A DNA stretch of 64,000 nucleotides from Meridianimarinicoccus sp. MJW13 (GCF_014901205.1 NZ_JACNMU010000003.1:62001-126000); one strand, 5' to 3'. Positions 1-9,389 are shown, counted from the first letter of the stretch. A program made the numbers and translations. Notes: a model not told the origin generated them from the letters alone.

Positions 1-614
1 GCGCGATCATGTCGGCAATGCCGAAAGATGCCATCGTGTCCTCGGACATCGGCAACAACTGTGCCATCGGCAACGCCTACCCGTCCTTCGAAAAGGGCCG
101 CAAGTACCTGGCACCGGGTCTCTTTGGTCCCTGCGGATACGGCCTGCCCGCGATCCTGGGCGCAAAGATCGGCTGCCCGGACGTTCCGGTTGTCGGCTTT
201 GCCGGTGACGGTGCTTTCGGGATCTCGATGAACGAGATGACCGCTTGCGGCCGCGGCGACTGGCCTGCGATCACGATGATCATCTTCCGCAACTACCAGT
301 GGGGCGCGGAAAAGCGTAACACCACCCTGTGGTTCGATGACAACTTCGTCGGCACCGAGCTGAACCTCAACGTGAACTACGCCGAGATCGCCAATGGCTG
401 TGGCCTGAAAGGCGTTCAGGCGACTTCCATGGAGCAGCTGACGGACGTTCTGAACACTGCGATCAAGGAGCAGATGAAGGACAATGTCACCACCTTCATC
501 GAAGTTGTCCTGAACCAGGAACTGGGCGAGCCCTTCCGCCGCGATGCGATGAAGAAGCCGGTTTCGGTTGCCGGCATCTCTGCATCGGACATGCAAAAGC
601 AGCAGATCGGCTGA
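1..614 (+). CDS. xsc: Sulfoacetaldehyde acetyltransferase, C-terminal part (partial at window edge)
   Basis: This is the C-terminal third of Xsc, the thiamine-diphosphate enzyme that converts sulfoacetaldehyde and phosphate to sulfite and acetyl phosphate in taurine and other C2-sulfonate dissimilation. The frame is open from the window edge (codons from base 3) and ends at TGA 612-614. The ThDP-binding signature is visible: GDGAF followed about 25 residues later by the FRNYQW asparagine. The overall sequence is closely Xsc-like rather than acetolactate synthase. The exporter, cupin and pta that follow on the same strand fit the pathway: acetyl phosphate goes to pta and sulfite must be removed. 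The N-terminal two thirds lie outside the window. Confidence 0.93.
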   Translation, partial: AIMSAMPKDAIVSSDIGNNCAIGNAYPSFEKGRKYLAPGLFGPCGYGLPAILGAKIGCPDVPVVGFAGDGAFGISMNEMTACGRGDWPAITMIIFRNYQWGAEKRNTTLWFDDNFVGTELNLNVNYAEIANGCGLKGVQATSMEQLTDVLNTAIKEQMKDNVTTFIEVVLNQELGEPFRRDAMKKPVSVAGISASDMQKQQIG

Positions 615-630
615 TCGCCTGTAACTCGAA

Positions 631-652
631 GGAGACGCGTTCGCGCGTCTCC
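631..652 (+). terminator. Strong hairpin with UUCG loop after xsc
   Basis: A perfect 9-bp stem (GGAGACGCG at 631-639, CGCGTCTCC at 644-652) closed by a TTCG tetraloop starts 16 bases after the xsc stop. Only a short T stretch follows, so it may be a partial terminator or an mRNA-stabilising element that sets xsc expression apart from the downstream genes. Confidence 0.7.
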
Positions 653-750
653 TTCACTCGGGGAATTTCCCCCCTGAAAACAAGAATTCCTGTTCCGAAA
701 CAACCGCTTGGCGCTCAACGCTCCACAAGCGGCCAAGGAGACTTTGTCAG

Positions 751-1791
751 ATGAACACCCAGTTGACTTCCTCTGGCGACTTTTTCGGTCGCTTTCCGGC
801 GTTCTTCTCCAAGAACGGTCCGGGCTTCGCGGTTTCTGTCGTTGTAGCCGCCGCCGCGCAGTTCCTTTCGGATCACTACGGCGCTCCTGCGATGCTGATG
901 GCATTGCTGCTGGGCATCGCGTTTCACTTTCTGGCCGAGGAAGGCCGTTGCGTGCCCGGCATTGCGTTCACATCACGCACGGTTCTGCGCATCGGCGTGG
1001 CGCTGCTGGGCGCGCGCATCAGCGTGGAACTGCTGATCGGGCTGGGTCCGAAACTGATCGGTCTGGTTGTCGCCGGGGTGATCCTTACCATTCTCTTCGG
1101 CCTGCTCGGCGCGAAATTGCTGGGTCGCGGCTGGCGGTTCGCATTGCTGACCGGTGGCTCGGTGGCGATCTGCGGCGCGTCGGCGGCCATGGCGATCGCG
1201 GCGGTTCTGCCCAAGAACGAACATTCCGAACGCAACCTGATCTTCACCGTACTGAGCGTCACGGTCCTGTCGACCATCGCCATGATCGCCTATCCGATCA
1301 TCACCTCTGCGCTTGACCTGGACGATCTGGCCACCGGTGTCTTCCTGGGCGGCACCATTCACGATGTCGCGCAGGTGGTGGGCGCAGGATTCTCGGTCAG
1401 CGACGAGACCGGCGAAACCGCGACCCTGGTCAAACTGATCCGCGTGACCATGCTGGCCCCTGTGGTGCTGGTCTTTGCACTGGTGATCCGTGCCTATGCA
1501 GACGATGACAATGCAGGCGACGGCAAGCGGCCCCCGCTCATGCCCTTCTTCGTCCTGATGTTCCTGCTGCTGGCCGCGATCAATTCCTTCGGGCTGATCC
1601 CGGGCTTCGTGCAGTCTTTGCTGGCCGACCTGTCGAAATGGGCGTTGCTGGTCTCCATCGCCGCTGTCGGCATGAAGACGTCGCTCAGGACCATCTTCGA
1701 TGTGGGTGGCCAGGCCATCATCCTGATCGTTGCCGAAACCGTGTTCATCGCCGGATTCATCCTATTCGGCATCACCCATTTCGCCAGCTAA
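751..1791 (+). CDS. YeiH/YadS-type putative sulfate (sulfite) exporter family membrane protein
   Basis: A 346-residue polytopic inner-membrane protein of the YeiH family (UPF0324), with roughly ten hydrophobic segments and the family's glycine-rich block GGSVAICGASAAMA near residues 140-153. The ATG at 751 has an AAGGAGA Shine-Dalgarno about 10 bases upstream. It lies 136 bp after xsc on the same strand. Family members next to xsc are generally assumed to export the sulfite or sulfate released by Xsc. That role is inferred from context; the family as a whole is poorly characterised biochemically. Confidence 0.85.
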   Translation: MNTQLTSSGDFFGRFPAFFSKNGPGFAVSVVVAAAAQFLSDHYGAPAMLMALLLGIAFHFLAEEGRCVPGIAFTSRTVLRIGVALLGARISVELLIGLGPKLIGLVVAGVILTILFGLLGAKLLGRGWRFALLTGGSVAICGASAAMAIAAVLPKNEHSERNLIFTVLSVTVLSTIAMIAYPIITSALDLDDLATGVFLGGTIHDVAQVVGAGFSVSDETGETATLVKLIRVTMLAPVVLVFALVIRAYADDDNAGDGKRPPLMPFFVLMFLLLAAINSFGLIPGFVQSLLADLSKWALLVSIAAVGMKTSLRTIFDVGGQAIILIVAETVFIAGFILFGITHFAS

Positions 1792-1810
1792 ACCCGGAAG
1801 GAAAACTGCC

Positions 1811-2170
1811 ATGCGTGTCGTAGATTTCAAAGACGAAGTTGCCGTCACCAAGCGACGTCTCGCAGATCTGCCGGACCGGGTCGTTGAGGGCGATCCGCAC
1901 CACGAAACACGCATGCGGTACACCAGCCCGGACGGCACCCTGCTTGCAGGCACATGGACCAGCACACCCGGCAAATGGATCGCCTTCGCCGACCGCGACG
2001 AGTTTTGCGTTCTGTTGAGCGGGCACATCAAGCTGATCTCGGACGACGGCACCGAACAGGAGTTCCGCAAGGGCGACAGCTTCCTGATCCCCAACGGATT
2101 TCGCGGCTACTGGCATGTGCTTGAAACGACGACCAAGCATTTCGTCATCCGGGATTACAGCGCAGACTGA
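1811..2170 (+). CDS. Small cupin (Cupin_3/DUF861-like) protein of the sulfonate operon
   Basis: A 119-residue single-domain cytoplasmic protein. The stretch from about residue 45 (GTWTSTPGKWIAF) through FCVLLSGHIKLISDDGTEQEF to GDSFLIPNGFRGYWHV is the two-motif cupin barrel pattern of the Cupin_3 family. ATG 1811 follows a GGAAGGAAA ribosome site and starts 20 bp after the exporter stop, so it is almost certainly cotranscribed with xsc, the exporter and pta. No signal peptide is present. A role in sulfonate breakdown or sensing is inferred only from position. Confidence 0.8.
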   Translation: MRVVDFKDEVAVTKRRLADLPDRVVEGDPHHETRMRYTSPDGTLLAGTWTSTPGKWIAFADRDEFCVLLSGHIKLISDDGTEQEFRKGDSFLIPNGFRGYWHVLETTTKHFVIRDYSAD

Positions 2171-2215
2171 CATCGGCCCCCGCCTCCGACCTCTCGCATC
2201 CAAAGGAACTTCACG

Positions 2216-3208
2216 ATGAAACCACTGCAAATGATTTTGGCCAATGCCGCGCGTTCGGACCGCAAGATTGTCCTGAGCGAAGGTGAAGATCCGCGCGTCA
2301 TCGAAGCCGCCATTCAGTCGCGCAAGCAGAAGGTGGCGCGCATTGTGCTGGTCGGTGATCGCGAAACAATCCTCAAGGGGCTCGCCGCAGCGGGTGGGAG
2401 CGACCTGGACGGGATCGAGGTGCATGACCCGCGCGACAGTTCGCTGAAATCCGAAATGAGCGCCAAGTTCCACGAGCTGCGCAAGCACAAGGGCGTGACA
2501 GAAGCGGATGCAGAAACCGCCATTCTGAACCCGCACATCTATGCGGCGTTGCTGGTCAAGCTCGGCCATGCCGATGGCACGCTGGGCGGTGCCACCACCG
2601 CAACCGCCGAGATCGTGCGGTCCGCGATTCAGGTGATCGGCACGGCACCGGATGCCAAGATGGTGTCGAGCTTTTTCCTGATGCTGCTCTGCAAGGACTA
2701 CCACGAGAAAAAGGGCGCGCTCGTCTTCTCGGACGCCGGTCTGGTCATTGACCCGACGGCAGCAGAGATGGCCGAAATCGCTCACGCGGCGGCTGCGTCG
2801 CTGGTGCATCTGACCGGCGAGACGCCCAGAGTGGCGATGCTGTCCTTCTCGACCCGGGGCAGCGCCGGTGGAGAAAAAGTCTCGAAAGTTGTCGAAGCAA
2901 CCCAAATATTGCGCAAGATGGCACCCGACATGAATGTCGATGGAGAGTTGCAATTCGATGCAGCCTTCGTGCCGAGCGTGGCGTCTGCCAAGGCACCGGA
3001 TTCCGCGTTGGGCGGAAATGCAAATGTCTTTATCTTCCCCAACCTTGATACGGGCAACATCGCGTACAAGATCGCCCAACGCATCGGTGGGGCCGTGGCC
3101 ATCGGCCCGATCCTGCAAGGTCTTGCGCAGCCTGCGAATGATCTGTCCAGGGGATGCGACGCAGAAGACATCCTGCACATGATTGCGGTGACTTCCGCCC
3201 AGTGCTGA
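2216..3208 (+). CDS. pta: Phosphate acetyltransferase (short PTA_PTB type)
   Basis: A 330-residue cytoplasmic phosphotransacetylase that converts acetyl phosphate and CoA to acetyl-CoA, completing the carbon side of sulfoacetaldehyde breakdown. It covers only the PTA_PTB catalytic domain and lacks the N-terminal regulatory domains of E. coli Pta. Typical family blocks are SEGEDPRVIEAA near residue 20, LGGATTATAEIVRSA near residue 125 and FPNLDTGNIAYKI near residue 275. AAGGAAC precedes ATG 2216. It is the fourth gene in line after xsc, with a 45-bp gap from the cupin gene. Confidence 0.93.
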   Translation: MKPLQMILANAARSDRKIVLSEGEDPRVIEAAIQSRKQKVARIVLVGDRETILKGLAAAGGSDLDGIEVHDPRDSSLKSEMSAKFHELRKHKGVTEADAETAILNPHIYAALLVKLGHADGTLGGATTATAEIVRSAIQVIGTAPDAKMVSSFFLMLLCKDYHEKKGALVFSDAGLVIDPTAAEMAEIAHAAAASLVHLTGETPRVAMLSFSTRGSAGGEKVSKVVEATQILRKMAPDMNVDGELQFDAAFVPSVASAKAPDSALGGNANVFIFPNLDTGNIAYKIAQRIGGAVAIGPILQGLAQPANDLSRGCDAEDILHMIAVTSAQC

Positions 3209-3711
3209 CCGGATTTGCCGGGGAGACCCGGAGGGTGGACAGATCATCCTCCGGGCCTCGGCAAATACGTTCCGTGCGACCCAGACACCCGGCAGCCCCT
3301 GCGTCACCGCATCGGCTGCGCCACGGCTCTGGAACATGCGGCTGTCGGGTCAGCAATCGGCACGCGGGCAGCGCGTACCTGGCAAATGTGATCGCACGGT
3401 TCGAGACAGCTTCGCCCTGGTGACCCGTCCTGAAGTGCCCCTGGAATTGGCGAGGCCTCAAGGAACCGTTCCGCCGCCTTGCGCCGGAGGATGCGCGGCA
3501 GACCCAGTTGATGCGGCAGGCTTGGACCGAGAGCAGAAAGGTCGTTGGCCGCCCTTTCTTCCGTCGGCGGTGCACCCGACCGTCAGCATCGTCGATGATC
3601 GACTGTATCTGCCCCCAGGAAAAAAACCCGAACGCCCAGGCCAAAGCCAAGGACGGAAAGATCGCGAGGGTGAGGCGGGCGGAGTAGCCCCCGCCCGGCC
3701 GGTCACACTGT
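3209..3711. other. Gene-free stretch with possible IS3 transposase debris
   Basis: No intact gene is visible between pta and the convergent exported protein. On the plus strand at about 3445-3560 the translation reads PEDARQTQLMRQAWTESRK, which resembles the start of the integrase-core ORF of IS3-family elements (the segment just before the KVYGYRK block). It then loses similarity. It is too short and decayed to call a gene. Confidence 0.4.
3677..3696 (-). terminator. GC-rich hairpin downstream of the first DMFase-like gene
   Basis: A stem of GGGCGG (3677-3682) with CCGCCC (3691-3696) and an 8-base loop lies 16 bp beyond the stop of the minus-strand gene ending at 3712. It resembles the hairpin after the second paralogue at 11152-11172. 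No clear U tract is seen. Confidence 0.45.
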
Positions 3712-5508
3712 CTAGCGGGTGAAGCGCCTTAACACGTTGTGCGTGATCTGCTGAGTTGTCCGGTCACCCCATTTCAAACCCAGGAACCAATAGACGGTCC
3801 CGGCACAGAAAATCTCGCCCTTGCCCTTGGGCGCCACGACCATCTGGGCCGAGCCATAGCGGTATTTCTTGACCGTGTCCTCGTCGGTCTTGCCTTCGAT
3901 GACCTCGGCCCACTTCGTCGCAAACCAGTCATCGCCCAACACTTGCGAGACCACGGCACTGCCCGGACCTCCGGCGTCGTACTGGTCGACCATGCTGGGT
4001 GTCACGGCCAGGATCTCGGTCCCCTCCAGCGGGGAATGCAATGGGCTGGGTTCCGGCAAGCCCCATTGGATCACATAGTCGACCGAGTCCGTCTCGTATC
4101 CCAGAATGCCTTCCTCCATGCCAAATGTGTCGCCATAGATCAGGCCGGTGTCGTCAAAGACCCAGTGCTTGTTTCGATAGACCGTGAACCCGCCGCTGGA
4201 GCGGGGCGAGCCACCGTCATAGGTGGCATAGATCCCTTGAATGCCGGTGACGCTGAAGGATTGCGCCGACGGGCGGGCCACATCCATGTGCTCCCAGATC
4301 GAGGTCAGAAGATGTCCGTTTTCGGGATCCCCCTTGACCGGATCCTCCTCGTCGGCCCCCAGCTTGTAACACACCTGCTGGCGGCCATCCTGTTCCATGC
4401 GGATCTGCCACAACATGTTGGCCCCGAACCGGGCCAGGTTGCCGCCGGCCTCGACAAAGGCGTCCAGCGCATCGCGCTGATCCCAGGACCAGTATTCGTC
4501 ATGCCCCGCGATCACCAGGCAATCATAGCCGTCAAGAACGCCGGGGATGTTCCCCAGATCGTACTGATCGACATAGTCCATCTCGTAGCCATTCTCTTCG
4601 GCCCAGACAGCAAAGGGACGGTTGTCCAGCGCCCACCCGGCCGAGTTCGCGCCCCAGGCATAGCCCATCATAAGCGCGTATCCCCCGGTTGGCTGGCCGG
4701 TGTAATGGCGTTCGCGTTTATATCGGTATTGCTCGGGTTTGGTGGACAGATAGGGGAAGTTGGCTGGCGCAACCCAGAACCCGCGTTCATGCGGGCGGTC
4801 CAGCGACAGGCGCGGCGACGGGCCGAAACTGTCGTCTCCGTGTATCCCCAGATAGTGGTTGGCACCCCCCCAGGCATTATAGGCGGTGGTGGTGCCACTG
4901 GTCAGCATGAAGGCGATCCTGGCCTTCTTGGCACCCCGAACCACGAACCCGGCTTCGCTGATACGCTCCTGCCCGTCCTTGGTCGCGCGCAGTTCGATGA
5001 CATAGACACCGGATCGCCAGCTCGGATCGACCGGGATCTCGGCCAGAACCGGCCAACCACATCCGGCTTGATAGGCATCCATGGGCGTCGGCATGAACAC
5101 ACCCGCCAGGCCGGTCTGTTCCAGCACGACGTCCTGTCTGGTCCCGTCCCGCCAGACCTTCAGGTCGAATGTGTCCGCTGTGGTGCTGACATGTAGCCCG
5201 ACTGTCTCACCGGCAGCATAGCTTGGCGCGCTGCAATAGGCATAGATCTCGGGATATGCCGGATCGTTGGCCGACATCTCGAAATACGACAGATCAAACG
5301 CACGCCAGCCCTGTGGCAGACGCATCGTCGAGGGTCCGCCAGAAAACGGGGCTGGATCAACAGTTCCGCTGGATTGCGCGGCCTGCGCCGCAAATGGCAG
5401 GGCGGCGCCAGCGGCGATACCCGACGCCATCAATATCCGGCGTGCCGGGTTTTCCGGCGCACCTGCAGGTTGCGCTGCCCCCGCAGAATTCTGCTGTTCG
5501 TCTTCCAT
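3712..5508 (-). CDS. Tat-exported N,N-dimethylformamidase large-subunit-like protein, paralogue 1
   Basis: A 598-residue protein with the C-terminal domain found in the beta (large) subunit of N,N-dimethylformamidase, a ferric amidohydrolase. Family-like blocks are YDCLVIAGHDEYWSWD (Tyr near residue 339) and ILGYETDSV (Glu near residue 471); these Tyr and Glu are plausible iron ligands by analogy, not proven. The N-terminus has paired arginines at 23-24, a hydrophobic stretch and an AQA cleavage site, suggesting Tat export. Start ATG 5508 was chosen because AAGGAC lies 7 bases upstream; the frame is open about 120 codons further but that part looks non-coding. No small (alpha) subunit gene is nearby. 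A paralogue sits at 9390. Confidence 0.78.
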   Translation of the reverse strand: MEDEQQNSAGAAQPAGAPENPARRILMASGIAAGAALPFAAQAAQSSGTVDPAPFSGGPSTMRLPQGWRAFDLSYFEMSANDPAYPEIYAYCSAPSYAAGETVGLHVSTTADTFDLKVWRDGTRQDVVLEQTGLAGVFMPTPMDAYQAGCGWPVLAEIPVDPSWRSGVYVIELRATKDGQERISEAGFVVRGAKKARIAFMLTSGTTTAYNAWGGANHYLGIHGDDSFGPSPRLSLDRPHERGFWVAPANFPYLSTKPEQYRYKRERHYTGQPTGGYALMMGYAWGANSAGWALDNRPFAVWAEENGYEMDYVDQYDLGNIPGVLDGYDCLVIAGHDEYWSWDQRDALDAFVEAGGNLARFGANMLWQIRMEQDGRQQVCYKLGADEEDPVKGDPENGHLLTSIWEHMDVARPSAQSFSVTGIQGIYATYDGGSPRSSGGFTVYRNKHWVFDDTGLIYGDTFGMEEGILGYETDSVDYVIQWGLPEPSPLHSPLEGTEILAVTPSMVDQYDAGGPGSAVVSQVLGDDWFATKWAEVIEGKTDEDTVKKYRYGSAQMVVAPKGKGEIFCAGTVYWFLGLKWGDRTTQQITHNVLRRFTR

Positions 5509-6002
5509 GACAAGTCCTTCAAGGTGATTGGGTGTGCTTTCAGCGCCGGAACCCGCGTGCCCCGCCCACGGCCGCTTTGCGCTTTGGTTCGTGTGACAAT
5601 CGCCGACATCTGCCGCTGTGGCTGCGCCTTGATCCGCAGACTGGAACAGCCGCAGAACAGAACATTGGTCTGAACAGACAAAGGGGCGGCTTGCGTCATT
5701 GATGCTTGTCCATCTGTCCGGCTTTTTCGCGCGGGCCACGGCGGTTGGAGTCTCAGGAACAGAAAAGCAAGTGACGCGGTGGAAAAAGCCGATTTCCGCC
5801 ACCGGACGAAACGCGCCGGTTTTTTTCATGTCACAGGTTCGCAGGCCTGTGTGAGTCCCCGCCAGCGCCATCCGGCCGCCCCCCCGCCAGATTCCGGACG
5901 TCGATCAAGCCGTTCCGGGGCCCGAGACTTTCACCGCAGCCCCCATTGCAGGTGGGGCGCCTGATGGCTGACATGCGGCGGCGCTGTGCCCTTGCCGCGC
6001 AA
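5509..6002. other. Intergenic stretch without recognisable genes
   Basis: About 490 bp between the first DMFase-like gene and the AraC-type regulator, both on the minus strand. It should carry the promoter of the DMFase-like gene. No RNA gene, repeat or convincing short coding sequence was seen. Confidence 0.5.
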
Positions 6003-6947
6003 CTATACCTGGCGTCGGCGTGTTTCGCGGGGCAACTCTCCAAACCAGTCCTGATAAAAGCGGGACAGACGCCCGACATGTTCGAACCCGTTGTCAAACG
6101 CGAGACTGGTGATGGTGCGGCTTTGACCGCGTTCCAGCAGATCCTTGCGAAACCGGTGCAGTCGCAACACGTCGAGATACTGCTTCGGGCTGAGACCGCT
6201 CAGGTCCTTGATCGTGCGGTGCAGCGTGCGGGTCGATACGGATAGCGTATCGGCAAGATGCACGATCGGCGCGCCCTGATCCAACTGGACCCCAAGGTCT
6301 TCGGACAGGCGCAAGACTCGATGGCGCGGGGTTTCATCGCGGATCGAAGGCCGCAGACGTTCGCCACGGCAATTCGCGTGTTGGAACAGGTCCGCCAGCG
6401 CACCGAGTATTTCAGTCCCCAGGTCATGATTGCCTGTGCTGCTCCGAAGGGCCACCGCGCATTGCATCTGCAATCTGGCCAGATGCGCGGGGGGAACATC
6501 CCAAAGCCCCCCGGCCAGAGCGGCAAGACCGAACCGGGCCATGGCAGACCTATGCGTCGAGATGTTGACCGCCAGAAATGCCGGCGGAATGAAGTAATCG
6601 TGTTCGGTTGCGCCAAACACGAGCACCTGGTCTGCCCCCAGTTCATGGCCTTTCCAGAATGCCGGGCGGTCTCCGGCCAGCAGGAGGCTGACCGATATCG
6701 CGTCACCCGGCAACTGAAGGCGCACGCGCATGGGTTTGTCGGCCCATTCCCAGGTAAGCACAACATCGCCAAGCGCCAAGACTCTGCGACCGAAGCCGAG
6801 AGGTCCGCTTGCCAGCTGCTGAATTTCGTAGTCCCAGTCGACCCACTCAGAAAACACGTTCTCGATTTCGTCGATGTAGTGAATGTCTGGGACCACGCGC
6901 GCATGCCTCCGAAGCGACTTGGATAGACCGGTCGCGCGGGATCGCAC
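6003..6947 (-). CDS. AraC-family transcriptional regulator 1
   Basis: A 314-residue cytoplasmic regulator. The C-terminal ~100 residues carry the double helix-turn-helix of AraC/XylS proteins: VHLADTLSVSTRTLHRTIKDLSG is the first HTH, and SLAFDNGFEHVGRLSRFYQDWFGELP is the second with the usual GF...R....Y...FG pattern. The N-terminal ~200 residues resemble the ligand-binding half of AraC_binding_2 regulators. The start is uncertain: GTG at 6947 has no clear ribosome site. It lies between the two DMFase-like genes and is a plausible regulator of one or both. Confidence 0.85.
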   Translation of the reverse strand: MRSRATGLSKSLRRHARVVPDIHYIDEIENVFSEWVDWDYEIQQLASGPLGFGRRVLALGDVVLTWEWADKPMRVRLQLPGDAISVSLLLAGDRPAFWKGHELGADQVLVFGATEHDYFIPPAFLAVNISTHRSAMARFGLAALAGGLWDVPPAHLARLQMQCAVALRSSTGNHDLGTEILGALADLFQHANCRGERLRPSIRDETPRHRVLRLSEDLGVQLDQGAPIVHLADTLSVSTRTLHRTIKDLSGLSPKQYLDVLRLHRFRKDLLERGQSRTITSLAFDNGFEHVGRLSRFYQDWFGELPRETRRRQV

Positions 6948-7229
6948 CTGAAAATTGATCTGATCGCGCGACTTCTGTCGAAAAGCTTAGCCAACAGACG
7001 GCGCGTGGCGCAATACGAACGCGAGATGGTTCACCACAGAGCCGAAGTGAACGCGGCTTGATGCGCCCCGCTGCAAAGCGCGATGCGGGCTTTTCAGATG
7101 GCCGACACCGGGGCCATCAGTCCGCAGAGCGGGGCCGGAAGCCGGCGAAAGCCTTGAAGTGCGAGGATATGGCCCCTGCTGTCCGAAATTGGCTTTTTCT
7201 GGTCCAACGGCAAATCTACACCGTGCGAA

Positions 7230-8210
7230 TTGCTGCGCTTCGTGGCGCCAACCCGAGGAAAACCCCTGACGCACTCCGCAGAAACCAAGGCTCTGGCAAC
7301 CGGAAAATGGGCCAACCTCGTCATGTGCGCCTCGGGCATTCTGGCGGCATACCTGTCGCATTCGGACGCCTTGTTGGTCGACGGCCTGTATTCGGGCGTG
7401 AACTTCTGTGCCGCGATCATCGCCGCGCGAATTGCAAGCGCGGTCGCGCGTCCGGCCGACCGATTGTACCCGTTTGGATATGATGCGCTGGAAGCCCTGT
7501 ATGTAACCTTCCGCTCGCTGGTGCTGGCAGGTATCCTTGTGTTTGCGGTTCTGGGCGCGGGTCAGAAGATCCTGACCTACCTGTCCGGGGGCGAGGTTCC
7601 AGAGCTGGTCTACGGACCCATCCTGGCCTACAGCGCGGCCATGGTCCTGATCTGTCTGGGTCTGGCAATCCGGTATCACGGCACCTGGGTTGACGGGGGA
7701 CGCCAAAGTGCGCTTCTGCTGGCCGAACGTCGCGCAGCCCTTGTTGATGGGATCATGAGCGCGGGTGCCGGTGCCGCATTGCTTGGCAGCCCATTGCTCT
7801 TGGAAACCCGGTTTGCCGGGGTCGTGCCGGTCGCGGATGCACTGATCGTTCTGGTGCTGACACTGGTGATGCTGCCCCAGCCGCTGATGATGTTCCGTTC
7901 CGCCCTGGGCGAGGTTGCCGGGGCCGCCGCCCCCGGAGATGCCGACAAGATCGCCCGCACAAGAGCGGCGCAGCTGCTGGCAGAGCGGCCATTCGATCTG
8001 GTGGACGTGGCTGTAACACAGTTGGGCCGATCCTATTTCGCCGTGTTCTACATCAACCCGACCAAGCCGGTCGACGGCGCGGAAATCGACGCGTTGCGCG
8101 GGGCTCTGGCGGCGTCGTTCTCCGGGATTGTTGCCCCGGTGAAAATTGAAGTTGTTGTGACCGCATCCTCGCCGTTCGGCCGTGCGGTGGTCACATCACA
8201 AGACGCGTAA
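7230..8210 (+). CDS. Cation diffusion facilitator-like membrane protein with degenerate metal sites
   Basis: About 310-326 residues with five or six hydrophobic segments and a short cytoplasmic tail, laid out as in the CDF family (HSDALLVDGLYSGVNF in TM2, RPADRLYPFGYDALEAL before TM3). By eye, the second acidic residue of the TM2 DxxxD site is Ser and the TM5 HxxxD site keeps only Asp (ERRAALVDGIMS), so classical zinc/iron transport is doubtful. The start is unclear: TTG 7230 and GTG 7242 lack ribosome sites, whereas in-frame CTG 7266 follows GAGGAA at good spacing. The stop is 1 bp before the porin start, suggesting cotranscription. Confidence 0.7.
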   Translation: MLRFVAPTRGKPLTHSAETKALATGKWANLVMCASGILAAYLSHSDALLVDGLYSGVNFCAAIIAARIASAVARPADRLYPFGYDALEALYVTFRSLVLAGILVFAVLGAGQKILTYLSGGEVPELVYGPILAYSAAMVLICLGLAIRYHGTWVDGGRQSALLLAERRAALVDGIMSAGAGAALLGSPLLLETRFAGVVPVADALIVLVLTLVMLPQPLMMFRSALGEVAGAAAPGDADKIARTRAAQLLAERPFDLVDVAVTQLGRSYFAVFYINPTKPVDGAEIDALRGALAASFSGIVAPVKIEVVVTASSPFGRAVVTSQDA

Positions 8211-8211
8211 C

Positions 8212-9345
8212 GTGTCGCGATTTCGCACCCAGAGGCTGCCCATGGTGGCACTGATCGGCACGCTGGCCGCCGGTCCGGCCCTTTCGCAATCCAGCTGGGA
8301 ACAGTTCAAGGACACCCTCAGCCGCAACGCCGGTATCGACTTTGAATTCACCTATGCGCCGGTGATACAGGCCAGCCCGGATCGGGATTGGGAAAGCACG
8401 GCCAATCACGAGTTGGATTTCATCGGCAGCTGGACACCGGCCAACGGGTCGGGTGTGTTGCAATGGTGGGCGCTGAACATCCTGGACTATTCAAGCCTGT
8501 CGACGTCGGCGTTTTCCAACACCCTGGGTATCATCTCGGATCCCAATGATGGCGATCTGGGCGGTGATCGCAGCTTTTCGGGGCTGGCGCTGTTGTGGTG
8601 GCAGCAGGAACTGGCCGGCGGCGTGCGGCTGAATTTCGGCAAGCTGGGACTGGCCGAGTTGGTTGGCAAGAACCGCTATGCCCATGATGGCCGGTCGGAT
8701 TTCTTCAACACGGTTGTGACCGGGGATGTGGTTGCGGGCTATAACATTCAGGACAGCGGACTGGGTGTCTTTGCCGAACTACGCCGTCAGGAATGGTACG
8801 TTTCTGGTTTCGTTGCGGATGGTTCGGCCGAGGACAACTGGATCGACTTTGACAGTCCGGGCGACGGTGTCTGGCAATACGCGGCCGAGTTGGGCTTGAC
8901 CCCGAAAATCGCGGGATTGGGACCCGGGAACTAACGGTTCACCGTTTCAGGCATCGACGCCATCGAAACCGGCAACGGAACACGGCAGAACGGCTGGGGA
9001 TATGGGGTCAGCGCGGATCAGGACATCGGCGCAAACCACGCGGTATTCGCGCGGTTTTCCAGATCCGTCAGTCAGATGACCGAATACCTGCAGGCACTCG
9101 CCGCAGGCTATGTCTACAAGGCGCCATTTGGGCGGGTTGATGACCGGATCGGGCTGGCCGCATGGCAGGTCGAGTCCGAGGACGCCTCGTTGCGACGCGA
9201 AAAAGGCCTTGAAGCGTATTGGAGTGTCCAGGTTTCCGACACGACCAGCATTACCCCCGACCTTCAGATCATCCTTGATCCGGCAATGGACCGGTCGCGC
9301 AGCAGCGTCACGGTTCTGGGCCTGCGGTTGCGGGTGGTTTTCTGA
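8212..9345 (+). pseudogene. Outer-membrane porin (carbohydrate-porin-like) interrupted by one in-frame TAA
   Basis: One reading frame encodes about 377 codons of an outer-membrane beta-barrel protein, but a TAA at 8932-8934 splits it after codon 240. The part before the stop has a signal peptide (GTG 8212, MVALIGTLAAGPALSQ) and alternating aromatic beta strands. The frame continues with no shift as RFTVSGIDAIETGNG and runs to a typical porin C-terminus ending in Phe (LGLRLRVVF). A single substitution or sequencing error explains the break. GTG 8212 starts 1 bp after the CDF-like stop. Similarity to the OprB/carbohydrate porin group is judged from general pattern only. Confidence 0.75.
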
Positions 9346-9389
9346 AACGGGTGACTTGGAAAAACAGCGCGTGAGATGGGAAAACACAT

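Noticed and set aside
1772-3337. Long open frame (521 codons) on the minus strand over cupin and pta
   Set aside because: It is antisense to two clear genes, has no recognisable family and an odd His/Arg-rich composition; it arises from codon bias in GC-rich DNA.
3739-5196. 485-codon open frame antisense to the first DMFase-like gene
   Set aside because: The minus strand encodes a well-supported exported protein with domain motifs; the plus-strand frame has none.
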